A stretch of 64,000 nucleotides of DNA from Qipengyuania xiapuensis. GTDB lineage: Bacteria; Pseudomonadota; Alphaproteobacteria; Sphingomonadales; Sphingomonadaceae. Both the position numbers and the translations under genes were made by a program. Position 1 is the stretch's first letter; every line of letters begins with the position of its first letter. Location: the NCBI RefSeq assembly GCF_019711395.1, contig NZ_JAIGNL010000001.1, positions 1,364,001-1,428,000 of the forward strand. Direction: 5' to 3'. Below are positions 1-10,515 of this stretch, piece after piece. Below the pieces are notes generated by a model that saw only the letters and a program-made list of their open reading frames with translations, did not search any database and was not told the origin of the DNA.

Positions 1-2
1 AT

Positions 3-2261
3 TGGGCAGTCACTGCGGCGGCGATCGAGAACGCACGCCGAGCCATCGCTATTTCGGACCGTGCGAACCGCCTGACCTGCGCCAATGAAAGCTTTTCGAA
101 CTGGTTCGGGCACGATGTCGCGCCGCATGAAGTCCCGCTCGACGCGGAATCGCGCCAGCAGCTGATCGACGGGCAGCGCCAGGCCTGGCGCGAAGGCGTC
201 GCAGAAAGGAACAATCTGCGCCTCGAGGAAGGTAGCCAGATCTTCAACCTGTCGATCGAGCGGGTAGGGCGCGGCGAGGATTATCTGGTGTGGCGCTTCA
301 CCGAAGTGGTCATGCGCCAGACCTACGATGGTGTTGCCGAGCGTATTTCCGGACCGTTTGGAACGATGATATCGCGTGCCGGGATCGAACTCGCGCTCGT
401 CTCGCCCGATGGTATTGTCCAGGCGTCAACTCCGGGGCTCGGTGAAAGGGCGACCGGGGCCAAGGATTCTTCGCTCAACGGACAGGAATTCGTCCAGCTG
501 CTTCGTTCGGACGACCGAGACCGCATTTTCTTTGCGCGCGAGGGCCAGCAAGGCACGCCGCAAACGCTGGTGCACGTACCGCTCGACCTGCCGCGCACAT
601 CCGAAGGACTGGCTGCGGACCAGGCGCCTTCGCTGATGTTGCTCGTCGACAGCAGCGTCGGGATCGGCGGTGGCTGGCAGGGTAGCGGCAAGGCGGCGAT
701 CCCGCAGCTCGAGGCCTTGCTTTCGGCACTTCCGCTCGGCCTGGCGCTGACCGATCGCGACGGGCGCTTCCTCTTCGCCAACAAGGCATTCCTCCGAGCT
801 GTCGAGCGCGAGAATGTCGGCCTTCCGCAATTCCCTTCGGATCTCGTGGTGCGCGAGGATAAATCGGCGATGGCAGACACGGTGCGCCGCTTCGCCAAGG
901 GCGCGACAGCGAGCGGCGACATGGCGGTTCGACTGGCTGGCGATACAGAGGAACCGGTTTCCATCGGCCTCGCCGGTGTACGCGGCCTCGGTGATGCTGC
1001 CGTGCTGCTCTCGATCAGCGATTCCACCGAGGAGAAGCGTCTGCGCAGGCAGGTCGCGCAGGCAACCAAGATGCAGGCAGTCGGCCAGCTCGCGGGGGGT
1101 GTCGCGCACGACTTCAACAATGTGCTCACCGCCATCATCGGCTATTGCGACCTCATGCTGCTGCGCCACACGCCGGGCGACAGCGACTACGATGACATCC
1201 AGCAGATCAAGGCCAACTCGAACCGCGCTGCGTCGCTGACGCGTCAGCTCCTCGCCTTCAGCCGACAGCAGACGCTGCGTCCGGTCGTCCTGCAGATGCC
1301 CGACGTCGTCAGCGAAGTGAGCCAGCTCCTCAAGCGCCTGATGGGCGACAAGATCGAATTCGCCGTGCGCCACGACCGCGAGCTTGGGCCGGTGAGGGCC
1401 GACCCCCAGCAGCTCGAACAGGTGATCATCAACCTCGCCGTGAATGCGCGCGACGCGATGCAGGCTCATGCCGACAAGACCGGCAAGCAGGACTGGAAGG
1501 GGCGGCTCACGCTGGCCACGCGGCGTATATCGGCCCGCGATGTTCGCAAGATGGGCATCGATATCATGCCCGCCGACGACTACACGGTGCTGATTATCCA
1601 GGACACCGGCGGCGGCATTCCGGAACAGCATCTCAACAAGATCTTCGAGCCCTTCTTCACTACAAAGGAGCAGGGCAAGGGCACCGGCCTCGGCCTCTCG
1701 ACCGTTTACGGTATCGTGAAGCAGTCCAACGGCTTCATCTTCGCCGACAACGTGACCGGTGCCGACGGAACCCCCGCGGGCGCCCGCTTCACGGTCTACC
1801 TCCCGGTGCACAAGGGCGAGCTGCCCGAGAATCAGCGCGGCGAGGACCAGGAAGAGGCCAAGGCCAGCGACTGGTCGGGTGGCGGCAAGCTGCTTCTGGT
1901 CGAAGACGAGGACATGGTGCGCGCCGTTGCAGAGCGGGCGCTTACCCGCGCGGGCTACCAGGTCACGACCGCCAGCGACGGCGAGGAGGGCCTCGCCGAA
2001 ATTGCGAACGGCGATACGGAATTCGACCTCATCGTGTCCGACGTGGTCATGCCAGCGATGGACGGACCGGCCATGGCGCGTGCAATTCGCAAGGTAAAAC
2101 CGAACATCCCGATACTTTTCATGTCGGGATATGCAGAAGAGCAGTTGCGCAACAACATCGATATCGACAACATGCACTTCATTCCGAAGCCGTTCAGTGT
2201 TCAGCAAATAAATGCGAAGGTATCTGAAGTGCTTGGAGAGCAGGCCAAGGTCGACGCCTGA
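3..2261 (+). CDS. cckA: CckA hybrid sensor histidine kinase (5' end outside window)
   Basis: The reading frame is open from the first bases, so the N-terminus (membrane anchor, first PAS) is missing; an internal GTG at 288 is not the true start. Visible in order: the end of one PAS-like region, a second PAS (about nt 700-1020), a HisKA domain with motif HDFNN (His codon 1107-1109), an ATPase domain with N box NLAVNARDAM and G boxes DTGGGIP and GTGLGLS, and a C-terminal receiver domain with phospho-acceptor Asp at 2040-2042 in SDVVMPAMDG. This order and the HDFNN box are typical of CckA, which in Caulobacter passes phosphate through ChpT to CtrA and CpdR. CpdR is encoded 34 kb downstream here; ChpT and CtrA are not in the window. 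Function is by family; membrane location is inferred. Confidence 0.93.
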   Translation, partial: WAVTAAAIENARRAIAISDRANRLTCANESFSNWFGHDVAPHEVPLDAESRQQLIDGQRQAWREGVAERNNLRLEEGSQIFNLSIERVGRGEDYLVWRFTEVVMRQTYDGVAERISGPFGTMISRAGIELALVSPDGIVQASTPGLGERATGAKDSSLNGQEFVQLLRSDDRDRIFFAREGQQGTPQTLVHVPLDLPRTSEGLAADQAPSLMLLVDSSVGIGGGWQGSGKAAIPQLEALLSALPLGLALTDRDGRFLFANKAFLRAVERENVGLPQFPSDLVVREDKSAMADTVRRFAKGATASGDMAVRLAGDTEEPVSIGLAGVRGLGDAAVLLSISDSTEEKRLRRQVAQATKMQAVGQLAGGVAHDFNNVLTAIIGYCDLMLLRHTPGDSDYDDIQQIKANSNRAASLTRQLLAFSRQQTLRPVVLQMPDVVSEVSQLLKRLMGDKIEFAVRHDRELGPVRADPQQLEQVIINLAVNARDAMQAHADKTGKQDWKGRLTLATRRISARDVRKMGIDIMPADDYTVLIIQDTGGGIPEQHLNKIFEPFFTTKEQGKGTGLGLSTVYGIVKQSNGFIFADNVTGADGTPAGARFTVYLPVHKGELPENQRGEDQEEAKASDWSGGGKLLLVEDEDMVRAVAERALTRAGYQVTTASDGEEGLAEIANGDTEFDLIVSDVVMPAMDGPAMARAIRKVKPNIPILFMSGYAEEQLRNNIDIDNMHFIPKPFSVQQINAKVSEVLGEQAKVDA

Positions 2262-2305
2262 CCGAATGGGTGTCACGATCCTGGCCTCGTAAAGGGGGGA
2301 TTGTG

Positions 2306-3805
2306 ATGAGGGTTCGCGGCTTTACTTTTGCAGCATTGGTTTCACTGGCGGGCACGGCTCCGCTGTTGGCGCAGTCGAGCGCGGAGGCGCTCGCTGATCC
2401 CGATGCCACTGCGCAGGGCGATGTCTCGATCACGATCTACAATGGCGGACGCAGCCTCGTGCAGGACGTTCGCCAGCTGTCGATCCCGGCGGGACAGTCC
2501 ACGATCAGCTTTCCCGATGTCTCGGCGCGTATCCAGCCTGAAACGCTGAGCTTTGCTGCTGACGGCACCGCAATCGTCGAACAAAATTTCGACTTCGACC
2601 TGCTGACGCCGACCAAGCTGATGGAAAAGGCGATCGGGCAGACGATTACCTTGCTGCGGACGAACCCGGCGACCGGTCAGCAGACGCGCGAACGTGCGAC
2701 GGTACTCTCGACCGCAGGCGGAGTAGTCGTCAAGATCGGCGAACGCATCGAGGTGTTGCGTGACGACGGTCTCCCGGTCCGTGCAATCTTCGACCGCGTG
2801 CCGAGCAACCTGCGCGCTCGCCCGACACTTTCGGTCACCCTAGATTCCACGCGTGGGGGCACGCGCCCCGCCTCGATCCGTTATCTTACCAGCGGGCTTG
2901 GCTGGACCTCCGACTATGTCGCTCTGTTCGACGAGGGCAACAGCACGATCGATATGCAGGGCTGGGTGACCCTGACCAACCAGACCGGCACTACCTTCCA
3001 TGATGCCGACCTCCTGCTTGTCGCGGGCGACCCGACAGGCGGCAATGGGCGCAGCAATCGCGGGCGCAGCATGGTCACTCCGGGTACGGAGGCGGCCGAA
3101 CGCGAATCGCTGGGGGACTTCTATCTCTACCCGCTCGACGAGCGGACGACTGTCGCCAATGCGCAGACCAAGCAGGTCAGCTTCCTCGACGTCCAGCGCG
3201 TACCAGCCCAGCGACGCTACGAACGCCGCTTGGGCTGGCTGTCGCGCGATGACCAGCCGGTGGCCGTAAGCACGGCGATTTCCTTCAATACCTCTCGCTC
3301 GCAGGGACTCGGTGACGCGCTGCCGGCCGGAACCGTGCGCTTCTACCAGCGCGACAGCCAGGGCACTCCGCAGTTCATCGGGGAATCGCGCATCGGCCAC
3401 ACGCCGATGGGCAGCAGTCTCTTCCTCAGGACCGGCAACGCCTTCGATGTCTATGTCCAGGCCGAGGTCGAAAGCCGCGACGAGATCAGCAAGGGCGAAT
3501 GGGAGAAGACTGCGCGCTATCGCGTCATCGAGGATGACCAGGTCGTCCGCACCGTCGAGACCGAGCGCGAGATCAAGTATTACCGCACGACGATGCGCTA
3601 CACCTTCTACAACGCGAAGCGCATTCCGGTGAATGTCGAGTTCTACCAGGACGGTCTTTATCGTGGATGGTGGGCGCGTGATTTCCGTGTGGTGTCCGAA
3701 GATGTCCAGGGCGAACAGCAGGGTGTCGGTACCCGCAAGTGGGACGTGCGCGTGCCTGCCGAGGGCGAACGCGTGGTCCGGGTGGTCTACGAGACGAAGC
3801 ACTGA
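2306..3805 (+). CDS. Exported DUF4139 domain protein (first of a tandem pair)
   Basis: A 499-residue protein with a clear Sec signal peptide (residues 1-22, ending PLLAQ). The ATG at 2306 is chosen because a GGGGGG-type ribosome site sits just upstream and the signal peptide begins there; an in-frame start at 2270 would add 12 unlikely residues. The mature part begins with a DUF4140-like strand region (VSITIYNGGRSLVQDV) and continues as DUF4139, a mainly beta domain found in secreted bacterial and fungal proteins of unknown function. No catalytic motif was recognised. It is followed after 16 nt by a second, divergent DUF4139 gene, so the two are probably co-transcribed and may act together in the periplasm or outer envelope. 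The biochemical role is unknown. Confidence 0.85.
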   Translation: MRVRGFTFAALVSLAGTAPLLAQSSAEALADPDATAQGDVSITIYNGGRSLVQDVRQLSIPAGQSTISFPDVSARIQPETLSFAADGTAIVEQNFDFDLLTPTKLMEKAIGQTITLLRTNPATGQQTRERATVLSTAGGVVVKIGERIEVLRDDGLPVRAIFDRVPSNLRARPTLSVTLDSTRGGTRPASIRYLTSGLGWTSDYVALFDEGNSTIDMQGWVTLTNQTGTTFHDADLLLVAGDPTGGNGRSNRGRSMVTPGTEAAERESLGDFYLYPLDERTTVANAQTKQVSFLDVQRVPAQRRYERRLGWLSRDDQPVAVSTAISFNTSRSQGLGDALPAGTVRFYQRDSQGTPQFIGESRIGHTPMGSSLFLRTGNAFDVYVQAEVESRDEISKGEWEKTARYRVIEDDQVVRTVETEREIKYYRTTMRYTFYNAKRIPVNVEFYQDGLYRGWWARDFRVVSEDVQGEQQGVGTRKWDVRVPAEGERVVRVVYETKH

Positions 3806-3821
3806 GCCGGGGCGCGCGGTC

Positions 3822-5498
3822 ATGCGTTTCCTAACCTCACTAGGCATCCTTGCTGCTGTTGCGACGGGCACTCCCGCATCCGCGCAGGATGATCGGCAGC
3901 GTGTCTTCGCCTCCGATGCGAGCCATTATGCCGTGACCGTTTACCGTGATCCCGAGCGCTCGGTTGGCGAGCGCATGGAGCGCGACATGCCGCGCGGCTA
4001 CGCGATGATCAGCGAGACGCGTACGGTCACCCTGCCTCCCGGCCGTTCGACGATCCTCTTCGAAGGGGTCGCGGAAGGCATGGTGGCGGTAAGCGCCATC
4101 GTCACGGGCCTGCCCGGCGGTACCATCGAGAAGAACCGCAATGCCGATCTTCTTTCGCCCGCGGCGTTGGTCGACCGGACGCTCGGCAACCGCGTGACGA
4201 TTACGCGCCAGAACCCGGCGACAGGTGTATCGCAGAGCGAGGAAGCGATCGTTCGCACTCGAGCCGACGGCGGCCTCGTGCTCCAGACAAGCGCCGGATA
4301 TGAAGCGGTGCGCTGTTCCGGGCTTCCCGAAAAGCTGACCTTCGACGGTGTCCCGCCCGAGCTTTCGGCGCGGCCGATCTTCAACATCGATACCTTCAGC
4401 GAAACCGGCGGCACATATGAAGTGGTGCTGACCTATCTATCTTGGGGCTTCGATTGGGAGGCAAACTATGTCGCGCAGCTGGGCGAGGGCAGGCGCGACG
4501 GCACATTCGACATGGGTCTGATGAGCTGGCTCACTGTGCTCAACGATAACGGACAGTCTTTCGAAGATGCCGAGCTGATGGTGATCGCGGGCGACATCGC
4601 GATCGAATCCGATTTCGAGGAATTGGCCGAGCCACCGGAGGCGCGCGGGCTCTACCTCACCTGCTATCCGATCGGCAGCACATCGCGCGGTTCGCCGATC
4701 CCGAACTATGGCCCGCCGCCGCCGCCGGCGCCGCCGCCACCCCCCATGTCAGACGGCTTCAATGGCGACGCGATCGTGGTCACCGCCTCCAGGATCAGGC
4801 GCAGCAATCTGGAATCCGCCAGTCCGATCGCGGTCCTCTCCGAGGAGGCGATGGCCCGCGAAGAACAGCTTGCAGACCTTAAGCTCTACCGTGTTCCGCG
4901 CCGGGTAACGGTCGCTTCGAAGGGCATGAAACAGGTCGCGTTCCTCTCGCGCGAAGCAGTTCGCACCCGCTGGCTCTACGAGGCGGAATGCGACTTGGAG
5001 CAGCAATGGTACGAGGTCGAGGAAATGGACGACCTCGACGAGACGGAGATCAAGCTGCTGACCCGCAACGAGGAGGACTACGGGCTCGGCGCATCCCTGC
5101 CGCTCGGGAAGCTCAATGCGTTCGAATCGACCAGTGAGGGACCTCAGCTTGTCGCCGAACTGGATCTGCGTGATTATCCCGTGGGCCAGGAAATAGATCT
5201 CGACCTCGGTGAGAGCGCGAAGGTCTACGCCGAATGTGGCTATACGCACGAGGACGACCCCGACGAGCGCGGTCGCAAGTGGTCGAATATCAACGTCGTC
5301 TTGTGGAATGCGAATGAAGCCACCGCCCGCGTGAGGCTGGTGCTCGGATATCCCGACGACTGGCAGGTGCGAAGCTGGGGCCCCGAGGCCTACGTCAAGA
5401 ATGGCGACCTCGTGATCGACGTGGATGTCCCCGCCAATTCCCGCTTCGACCGCAGCTTCAGGGTGCGCCGGTCGAAGCTCTGGCTGAGCGAAAATTAG
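3822..5498 (+). CDS. Exported DUF4139-like protein with proline-rich linker and TonB-plug-like segment
   Basis: A 558-residue protein with signal peptide (residues 1-22, ending ASAQ); ATG 3822 follows the previous stop by 16 nt. The N-terminal 270 residues align by eye with the upstream paralogue (NADLLSPAALVD against NFDFDLLTPTKLME; NPATG shared). Residues about 297-308 are almost all proline, followed at about 317-347 by a stretch (IVVTASRIRR, then NLESASPIAVLSEE) that looks like the start of a sphingomonad TonB-dependent receptor plug rather than DUF4139. After it the DUF4139 fold resumes (LADLKLYRVPRRVTVASKG). Several cysteines are present. Whether the insert is functional or a chance resemblance is unknown. 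Function unknown; envelope location inferred from the signal peptide. Confidence 0.82.
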   Translation: MRFLTSLGILAAVATGTPASAQDDRQRVFASDASHYAVTVYRDPERSVGERMERDMPRGYAMISETRTVTLPPGRSTILFEGVAEGMVAVSAIVTGLPGGTIEKNRNADLLSPAALVDRTLGNRVTITRQNPATGVSQSEEAIVRTRADGGLVLQTSAGYEAVRCSGLPEKLTFDGVPPELSARPIFNIDTFSETGGTYEVVLTYLSWGFDWEANYVAQLGEGRRDGTFDMGLMSWLTVLNDNGQSFEDAELMVIAGDIAIESDFEELAEPPEARGLYLTCYPIGSTSRGSPIPNYGPPPPPAPPPPPMSDGFNGDAIVVTASRIRRSNLESASPIAVLSEEAMAREEQLADLKLYRVPRRVTVASKGMKQVAFLSREAVRTRWLYEAECDLEQQWYEVEEMDDLDETEIKLLTRNEEDYGLGASLPLGKLNAFESTSEGPQLVAELDLRDYPVGQEIDLDLGESAKVYAECGYTHEDDPDERGRKWSNINVVLWNANEATARVRLVLGYPDDWQVRSWGPEAYVKNGDLVIDVDVPANSRFDRSFRVRRSKLWLSEN

Positions 5499-5517
5499 CG
5501 AAGTTGGAAAAAATTTC

Positions 5518-5543
5518 TGTTCCACTCTTGTTCTTGTGGAACA
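5518..5543 (+). promoter_or_regulatory. SOS box (LexA operator) of recA
   Basis: GTTC-N7-GTTC, the alphaproteobacterial LexA operator, is exact at 5519-5533. It is embedded in an 8-bp inverted repeat TGTTCCAC (5518-5525) / GTGGAACA (5536-5543). It lies 69-94 nt upstream of the recA start, where a promoter is expected. LexA repression with DNA-damage induction is inferred from the match and the gene. Confidence 0.8.
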
Positions 5544-5611
5544 AACACGGTACATGCCTTGGCAGTTGAAGAGTCACATCCGGCTCTGGAAATGCAAAAG
5601 GGGAATGTGTC

Positions 5612-6673
<1,062 letters not shown>

Positions 6674-6761
6674 TCACGCCTCTTCAAGCGGGAGCGCGCG
6701 CGGCAACCATTCCCCCGCCACGCGCCAGCCGGACTGTCCCCCGGCGCTCCCGGAAACACGG

Positions 6762-6806
6762 AAAGCCGGTGCGCGCGCTCTCTCCATTGCCGCCGCACCG
6801 GCTTTT
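6762..6806 (+). terminator. Intrinsic terminator of recA
   Basis: A perfect 12-bp stem, AAAGCCGGTGCG (6762-6773) with CGCACCGGCTTT (6794-6805), with a 20-nt loop, and a TTTT run at 6803-6806. It lies 89 nt after the recA stop. The rest of the 6674-6884 gap shows no gene. Confidence 0.75.
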
Positions 6807-6884
6807 CGCGTCTGACGCGGGAAATTCCTGCTGGCGGAGGGCGGGCGGGCCGCCTAAGCCGCTCCCAAGCAAGGAGAGATCGCC

Positions 6885-7511
6885 ATGACCATCACCGTCC
6901 ACCACCTCAACAACAGCCGCTCGCAGCGCATCCTCTGGCTCCTCGAGGAACTGGGTGCCGAATACGAGATAGTCTCCTACCAGCGTGATGCGGAAACCAA
7001 TCTCGCACCGCCGGAACTCAAGCAGGCGCACCCTCTCGGGAAATCTCCGGTGATCGAGGACGACGGCCGTATGATCAGCGAGAGCGGGGCGATCATCGAG
7101 TATCTCTGCACCCGCCACGGCGGGGAAAGCTGGATCCCCGATTGCGGAAGCGATGCATGGATCGACCACCTCGAATGGATGCAATTCGGCGAAAGTTCCT
7201 TCTTCGTGCCCGTCATGCTCAAGATCTATGCCGGACGCCTTGGCGAGGCGGCAGCACCTCTCATGCCGCGCGTCGACGAACAACTCGAGGCTCATATCCT
7301 CTATGCAGAGGAGAAGATCTCGGACGACCTGCATTTCGTCGGCAACGAATGGAGCGCCGCCGACGTGATGATGAGCTTCCCTGCCGAGATCGCTGTAATG
7401 CAGGGTTATGGTGAGAAGGCCCCGAAGCTTGCACGCTTCGTAGAAGCGATCCACGCGCGCCCCGCATGGCAGCGGGCACGTGAGCGGGGCGGTCCCTACT
7501 TCGTCTGGTAA
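6885..7511 (+). CDS. Glutathione S-transferase family protein
   Basis: A 208-residue cytosolic protein of normal GST length. The N-terminal thioredoxin-like half starts with a strand and NNSRSQRILWLLEELG, a common bacterial GST opening with candidate catalytic serine(s) at residues 11 and 13, followed by the cis-proline region (PLGKSPVIEDDG) and the glutathione gamma-glutamyl site SESGAIIEYL. The C-terminal half is helical (SAADVMMSFPAEIA). A good ribosome site (AAGGAGAG) precedes ATG 6885. It stands alone between the recA terminator and alaS. The substrate cannot be told from sequence; detoxification by glutathione conjugation is the family role. Confidence 0.88.
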   Translation: MTITVHHLNNSRSQRILWLLEELGAEYEIVSYQRDAETNLAPPELKQAHPLGKSPVIEDDGRMISESGAIIEYLCTRHGGESWIPDCGSDAWIDHLEWMQFGESSFFVPVMLKIYAGRLGEAAAPLMPRVDEQLEAHILYAEEKISDDLHFVGNEWSAADVMMSFPAEIAVMQGYGEKAPKLARFVEAIHARPAWQRARERGGPYFVW

Positions 7512-7583
7512 GCGGTCAATTCGCTCACAGACAGGGAGCTTTCCGGCTTGTCGCGCGGGCAGTGATTGCCTAACTGCGCTGGC

Positions 7584-10247
7584 ATGACGTCGACCAACGA
7601 AATCCGCCGATCCTTCCTCGATTATTTCGCAGCCGCGGACCATGCCGAGGTTGCGAGTGCGCCGCTCGTGCCGTTCAGCGATCCCACGCTCATGTTCGTC
7701 AATGCGGGCATGGTGCCGTTCAAGAACGCTTTCACAGGCCTCGAAACGCCGCCCGCGCCGCGTGCGACGAGCGCGCAGAAGTGTGTGCGTGCAGGCGGCA
7801 AGCACAACGATCTCGACAATGTCGGCTACACGGCGCGGCACCACACGTTTTTCGAGATGCTCGGCAACTTCAGCTTTGGCGACTATTTCAAGGAACAGGC
7901 GATCGATCACGCCTGGACGCTGCTGACAAAGGAATGGGGTCTCGATCCAGAGCGCCTGCTGGTCACCGTCTACCACACCGACGATGAGGCCTTCGACCTG
8001 TGGAAGAAGCGCACCGGCTTTGCTGACGAGAAGATCATCCGCATCCCGACCAAGGACAATTTCTGGGCGATGGGCTCGGATGGTCCCTGCGGTCCGTGTT
8101 CGGAAATCTTCTACGATCACGGCGATCACATCTGGGGCGGCCCTCCGGGAAGCCCCGAAGAAGACGGCGACCGTTTTGTCGAGATCTGGAACCTCGTCTT
8201 CATGCAGTTCACGCAGGAAGCGGATGAGATCGTTGGCGACCTGCCGAAGCCCAGCATCGACACGGGCATGGGCATCGAGCGCGTGGCTGCGGTCATGCAG
8301 GGTGTCCACGACAACTACGATACCGACACGTTCAAGGCACTGATCGGCGCGAGCGAGAGCCTGACCGGCGTCAAGGCCGAGGGCGACAAGACCGCCAGCC
8401 ACCGCGTCATTGCGGACCACTTGCGCTCGACCAGCTTCCTGCTGGCCGACGGCGTCCTGCCGAGCAACGAAGGCCGCGGCTATGTCTTGCGCCGCATCAT
8501 GCGCCGCGCCATGCGCCACGCCCATCTTCTCGGCGCGAGCGAACCGCTGATGCACCGCCTCGTGCCCGAACTCGTCAGCGAAATGGGTGCCGCCTATCCG
8601 GAGCTGGTTCGTGGCCAGCCTCTTATCCAGGAAGTTCTCGAGCGCGAGGAAACCCAATTCCGCCGCACGCTCGACAAGGGGCTCAAGCTGCTCGACGAAG
8701 CGACCGGCGATATGGGTGAGGGCGGCACTCTCGACGGCGAAACCGCATTCAAGCTCTACGACACCTACGGCTTCCCTTACGACCTTACCGAAGACGCCCT
8801 GCGCAATCGCGGCATCGGCGTCGACAAGGACGGCTTCGATGCAGCCATGGCCCAGCAGAAAGCTGCCGCACGCGCTGCCTGGAAGGGCTCGGGCGAAGCT
8901 GCCAGCGAGGAAGTCTGGTTCGACATCGCCGAGCGCGAGGGTTCGACCGAGTTCACCGGCTACAGCTCCGATACTGGCGAGGCCGCAGTCGTCGCGCTGG
9001 TGAAGGACGGCAAGGAAGTGGACAGCGCCTCGGCAGGCGACGATGTGATCGTGCTGACCAACCAGACGCCTTTCTATGGCGAAAGCGGTGGCCAGACCGG
9101 CGATGCCGGACGGATCTGGACGCCCGAAGGCCTCGAGATCGCTGTCTCGACGACGAACAAGCCGCTCGGTCGTCTGCATACGCACATCGCCAAGATCGAG
9201 AAGGGCAGCGTGAAGGTCGGCGATGCCGTGCATCTCGAGATCGACGCAGAACGCCGCGACCGCATTCGCGCTAACCACTCGGCCACCCATCTTGTTCACG
9301 CGGCGCTGCGCAATCGCCTCGGCGACCACGTCACTCAGAAGGGTTCGCTCGTCTCGGACGATCGGTTCCGCTTCGACTTCTCGCATCCCAAGCCACTGAG
9401 CGACGAGGACATTGCGGCCATCGAAGCCGAGGTGAACGAGGAAATCCGCGCCAACGAGACCGTCGGCACTCGCCTGATGACACCGGATGATGCCGTCGCG
9501 GCAGGTGCGCTGGCTCTATTCGGCGAGAAATACGGCGATGAAGTCCGCGTCCTCTCGATGGGCCGCAAGGGCGACGAGGGGAAGAACTACTCTGTCGAAC
9601 TCTGCGGCGGAACGCATGTCGAGGCGACGGGTGATATCGGCCTGTTCAAGATCGTCTCCGAAAGTGCGGTCAGCTCGGGCGTGCGCCGCATCGAGGCACT
9701 CACCGGTGAGGCCGCGCGCCAATGGCTGCTCGCCCGCGACGAGACTGTCCGTTTGATCGCAGGCGCGCTGAAGACCTCGCCCGATGAAGCGGCGGCACGC
9801 GTTTCAACACTGGTCGACGAGCGCAAGCGGCTCGAAAAGGAACTGGCCGAGGCCAAGCGCGTCCTGGCGCTCGGCGGCGGCGGTTCCGGCGATGCAGGGC
9901 CTGCCGACGAGGATATCGGCGGCGTGACCTTCTCGGGCCAGGTGATCGACGGTCTCAGCCCGAAAGAACTGCGCCCGCTGCTCGATGAGGCCAAGACCCG
10001 CATGGGATCCGGTGTGGCAGCGATCTGCGCGGTCAACGAGGGCAAGGCGGCCTTCGCCGTGGCCGTAACCGACGACCTTACCGACCGCTTCAGCGCTGTC
10101 GATCTCGTTCGGGCCGGCGTGGAAGCGCTGGGCGGGAAGGGCGGCGGCGGCCGTCCCGACATGGCGCAGGGCGGCGGACCCGACGGTTCGAAGGGCGATG
10201 AAGCGATCGCCGCGGTCCGCGAGGCCTTGGCAAAAGAAAACGCCTGA
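7584..10247 (+). CDS. alaS: Alanyl-tRNA synthetase
   Basis: An 887-residue class II aminoacyl-tRNA synthetase that charges tRNA-Ala. The catalytic core is N-terminal ([14 protein letters not shown], then [14 protein letters not shown]), followed by the tRNA-recognition region, the editing domain with zinc-site motifs HSATHLVH (about residue 570) and CGGTH (about residue 675), and a C-terminal oligomerisation domain rich in Gly ([16 protein letters not shown]). ATG 7584 is preferred over the in-frame TTG at 7566 because it gives the standard AlaS N-terminus. recA followed by alaS, here with one GST gene between, is a common alphaproteobacterial arrangement. The last bases of the gene also form half of a hairpin that probably terminates transcription from the opposite strand. 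Confidence 0.97.
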   Translation: MTSTNEIRRSFLDYFAAADHAEVASAPLVPFSDPTLMFVNAGMVPFKNAFTGLETPPAPRATSAQKCVRAGGKHNDLDNVGYTARHHTFFEMLGNFSFGDYFKEQAIDHAWTLLTKEWGLDPERLLVTVYHTDDEAFDLWKKRTGFADEKIIRIPTKDNFWAMGSDGPCGPCSEIFYDHGDHIWGGPPGSPEEDGDRFVEIWNLVFMQFTQEADEIVGDLPKPSIDTGMGIERVAAVMQGVHDNYDTDTFKALIGASESLTGVKAEGDKTASHRVIADHLRSTSFLLADGVLPSNEGRGYVLRRIMRRAMRHAHLLGASEPLMHRLVPELVSEMGAAYPELVRGQPLIQEVLEREETQFRRTLDKGLKLLDEATGDMGEGGTLDGETAFKLYDTYGFPYDLTEDALRNRGIGVDKDGFDAAMAQQKAAARAAWKGSGEAASEEVWFDIAEREGSTEFTGYSSDTGEAAVVALVKDGKEVDSASAGDDVIVLTNQTPFYGESGGQTGDAGRIWTPEGLEIAVSTTNKPLGRLHTHIAKIEKGSVKVGDAVHLEIDAERRDRIRANHSATHLVHAALRNRLGDHVTQKGSLVSDDRFRFDFSHPKPLSDEDIAAIEAEVNEEIRANETVGTRLMTPDDAVAAGALALFGEKYGDEVRVLSMGRKGDEGKNYSVELCGGTHVEATGDIGLFKIVSESAVSSGVRRIEALTGEAARQWLLARDETVRLIAGALKTSPDEAAARVSTLVDERKRLEKELAEAKRVLALGGGGSGDAGPADEDIGGVTFSGQVIDGLSPKELRPLLDEAKTRMGSGVAAICAVNEGKAAFAVAVTDDLTDRFSAVDLVRAGVEALGGKGGGGRPDMAQGGGPDGSKGDEAIAAVREALAKENA

Positions 10248-10271
10248 CCGGCGCGAAACCGATCAGGCGTT
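10232..10271 (-). terminator. Intrinsic terminator for the leftward 59-aa gene, inside the alaS 3' end
   Basis: A perfect 9-bp stem, AACGCCTGA (10239-10247) with TCAGGCGTT (10263-10271), loop 15 nt. Read on the minus strand it is followed by TTTTCTTTT (10240-10232), so it suits leftward transcription. On the plus strand no U run follows. Confidence 0.6.
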
Positions 10272-10293
10272 CTGCTCTCCTCTCCGGAGTGGA

Positions 10294-10473
10294 TCAGGCC
10301 GAGGGCGTCTTCTTCGTTACGCCACTCGAACCCTGTTCTATGTCATAACCTTCGGTATCGCCCGGCTTGCCGCGAAGCTGGTCGGGCGCCTGATCCTTCA
10401 GCGGACCTTCGACATTCTGCGGTTTGAACTTCTCGTCGTTCGGGAGGGGCTTGGTCGGGTCGGGATTGCTCAT
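10294..10473 (-). CDS. Small hydrophilic protein, 59 residues
   Basis: A 59-residue frame starting MSNPDPTKPLPNDEKF and ending KKTPSA. The ATG (10471-10473) is preceded by a strong ribosome site, AAAGGAGA, and the frame ends 23 nt before a leftward intrinsic terminator, which together argue for a real gene. It is rich in Pro, Lys, Asp and Gly, has no cysteine, no signal peptide and no membrane segment, and is probably intrinsically disordered. It follows the cysteine-cluster gene by 42 nt and may be co-transcribed with it. I do not recognise a named family. Function unknown. Confidence 0.7.
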   Translation of the reverse strand: MSNPDPTKPLPNDEKFKPQNVEGPLKDQAPDQLRGKPGDTEGYDIEQGSSGVTKKTPSA

Positions 10474-10515
10474 GATGATCTCCTTTCCCGACCAACGGTC
10501 GACGAACGGAAAAGA

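Noticed and set aside
426-2276. A 616-codon open frame on the minus strand opposite cckA
   Set aside because: Antisense shadow of a recognised kinase gene; no domain, no ribosome site, composition typical of reverse-frame translation.
6684-9386. A 900-codon open frame on the minus strand opposite alaS
   Set aside because: It lies antisense to a certain gene in a high-GC genome where the reverse frame rarely meets stops. The translation has no recognisable domain and is low in complexity.
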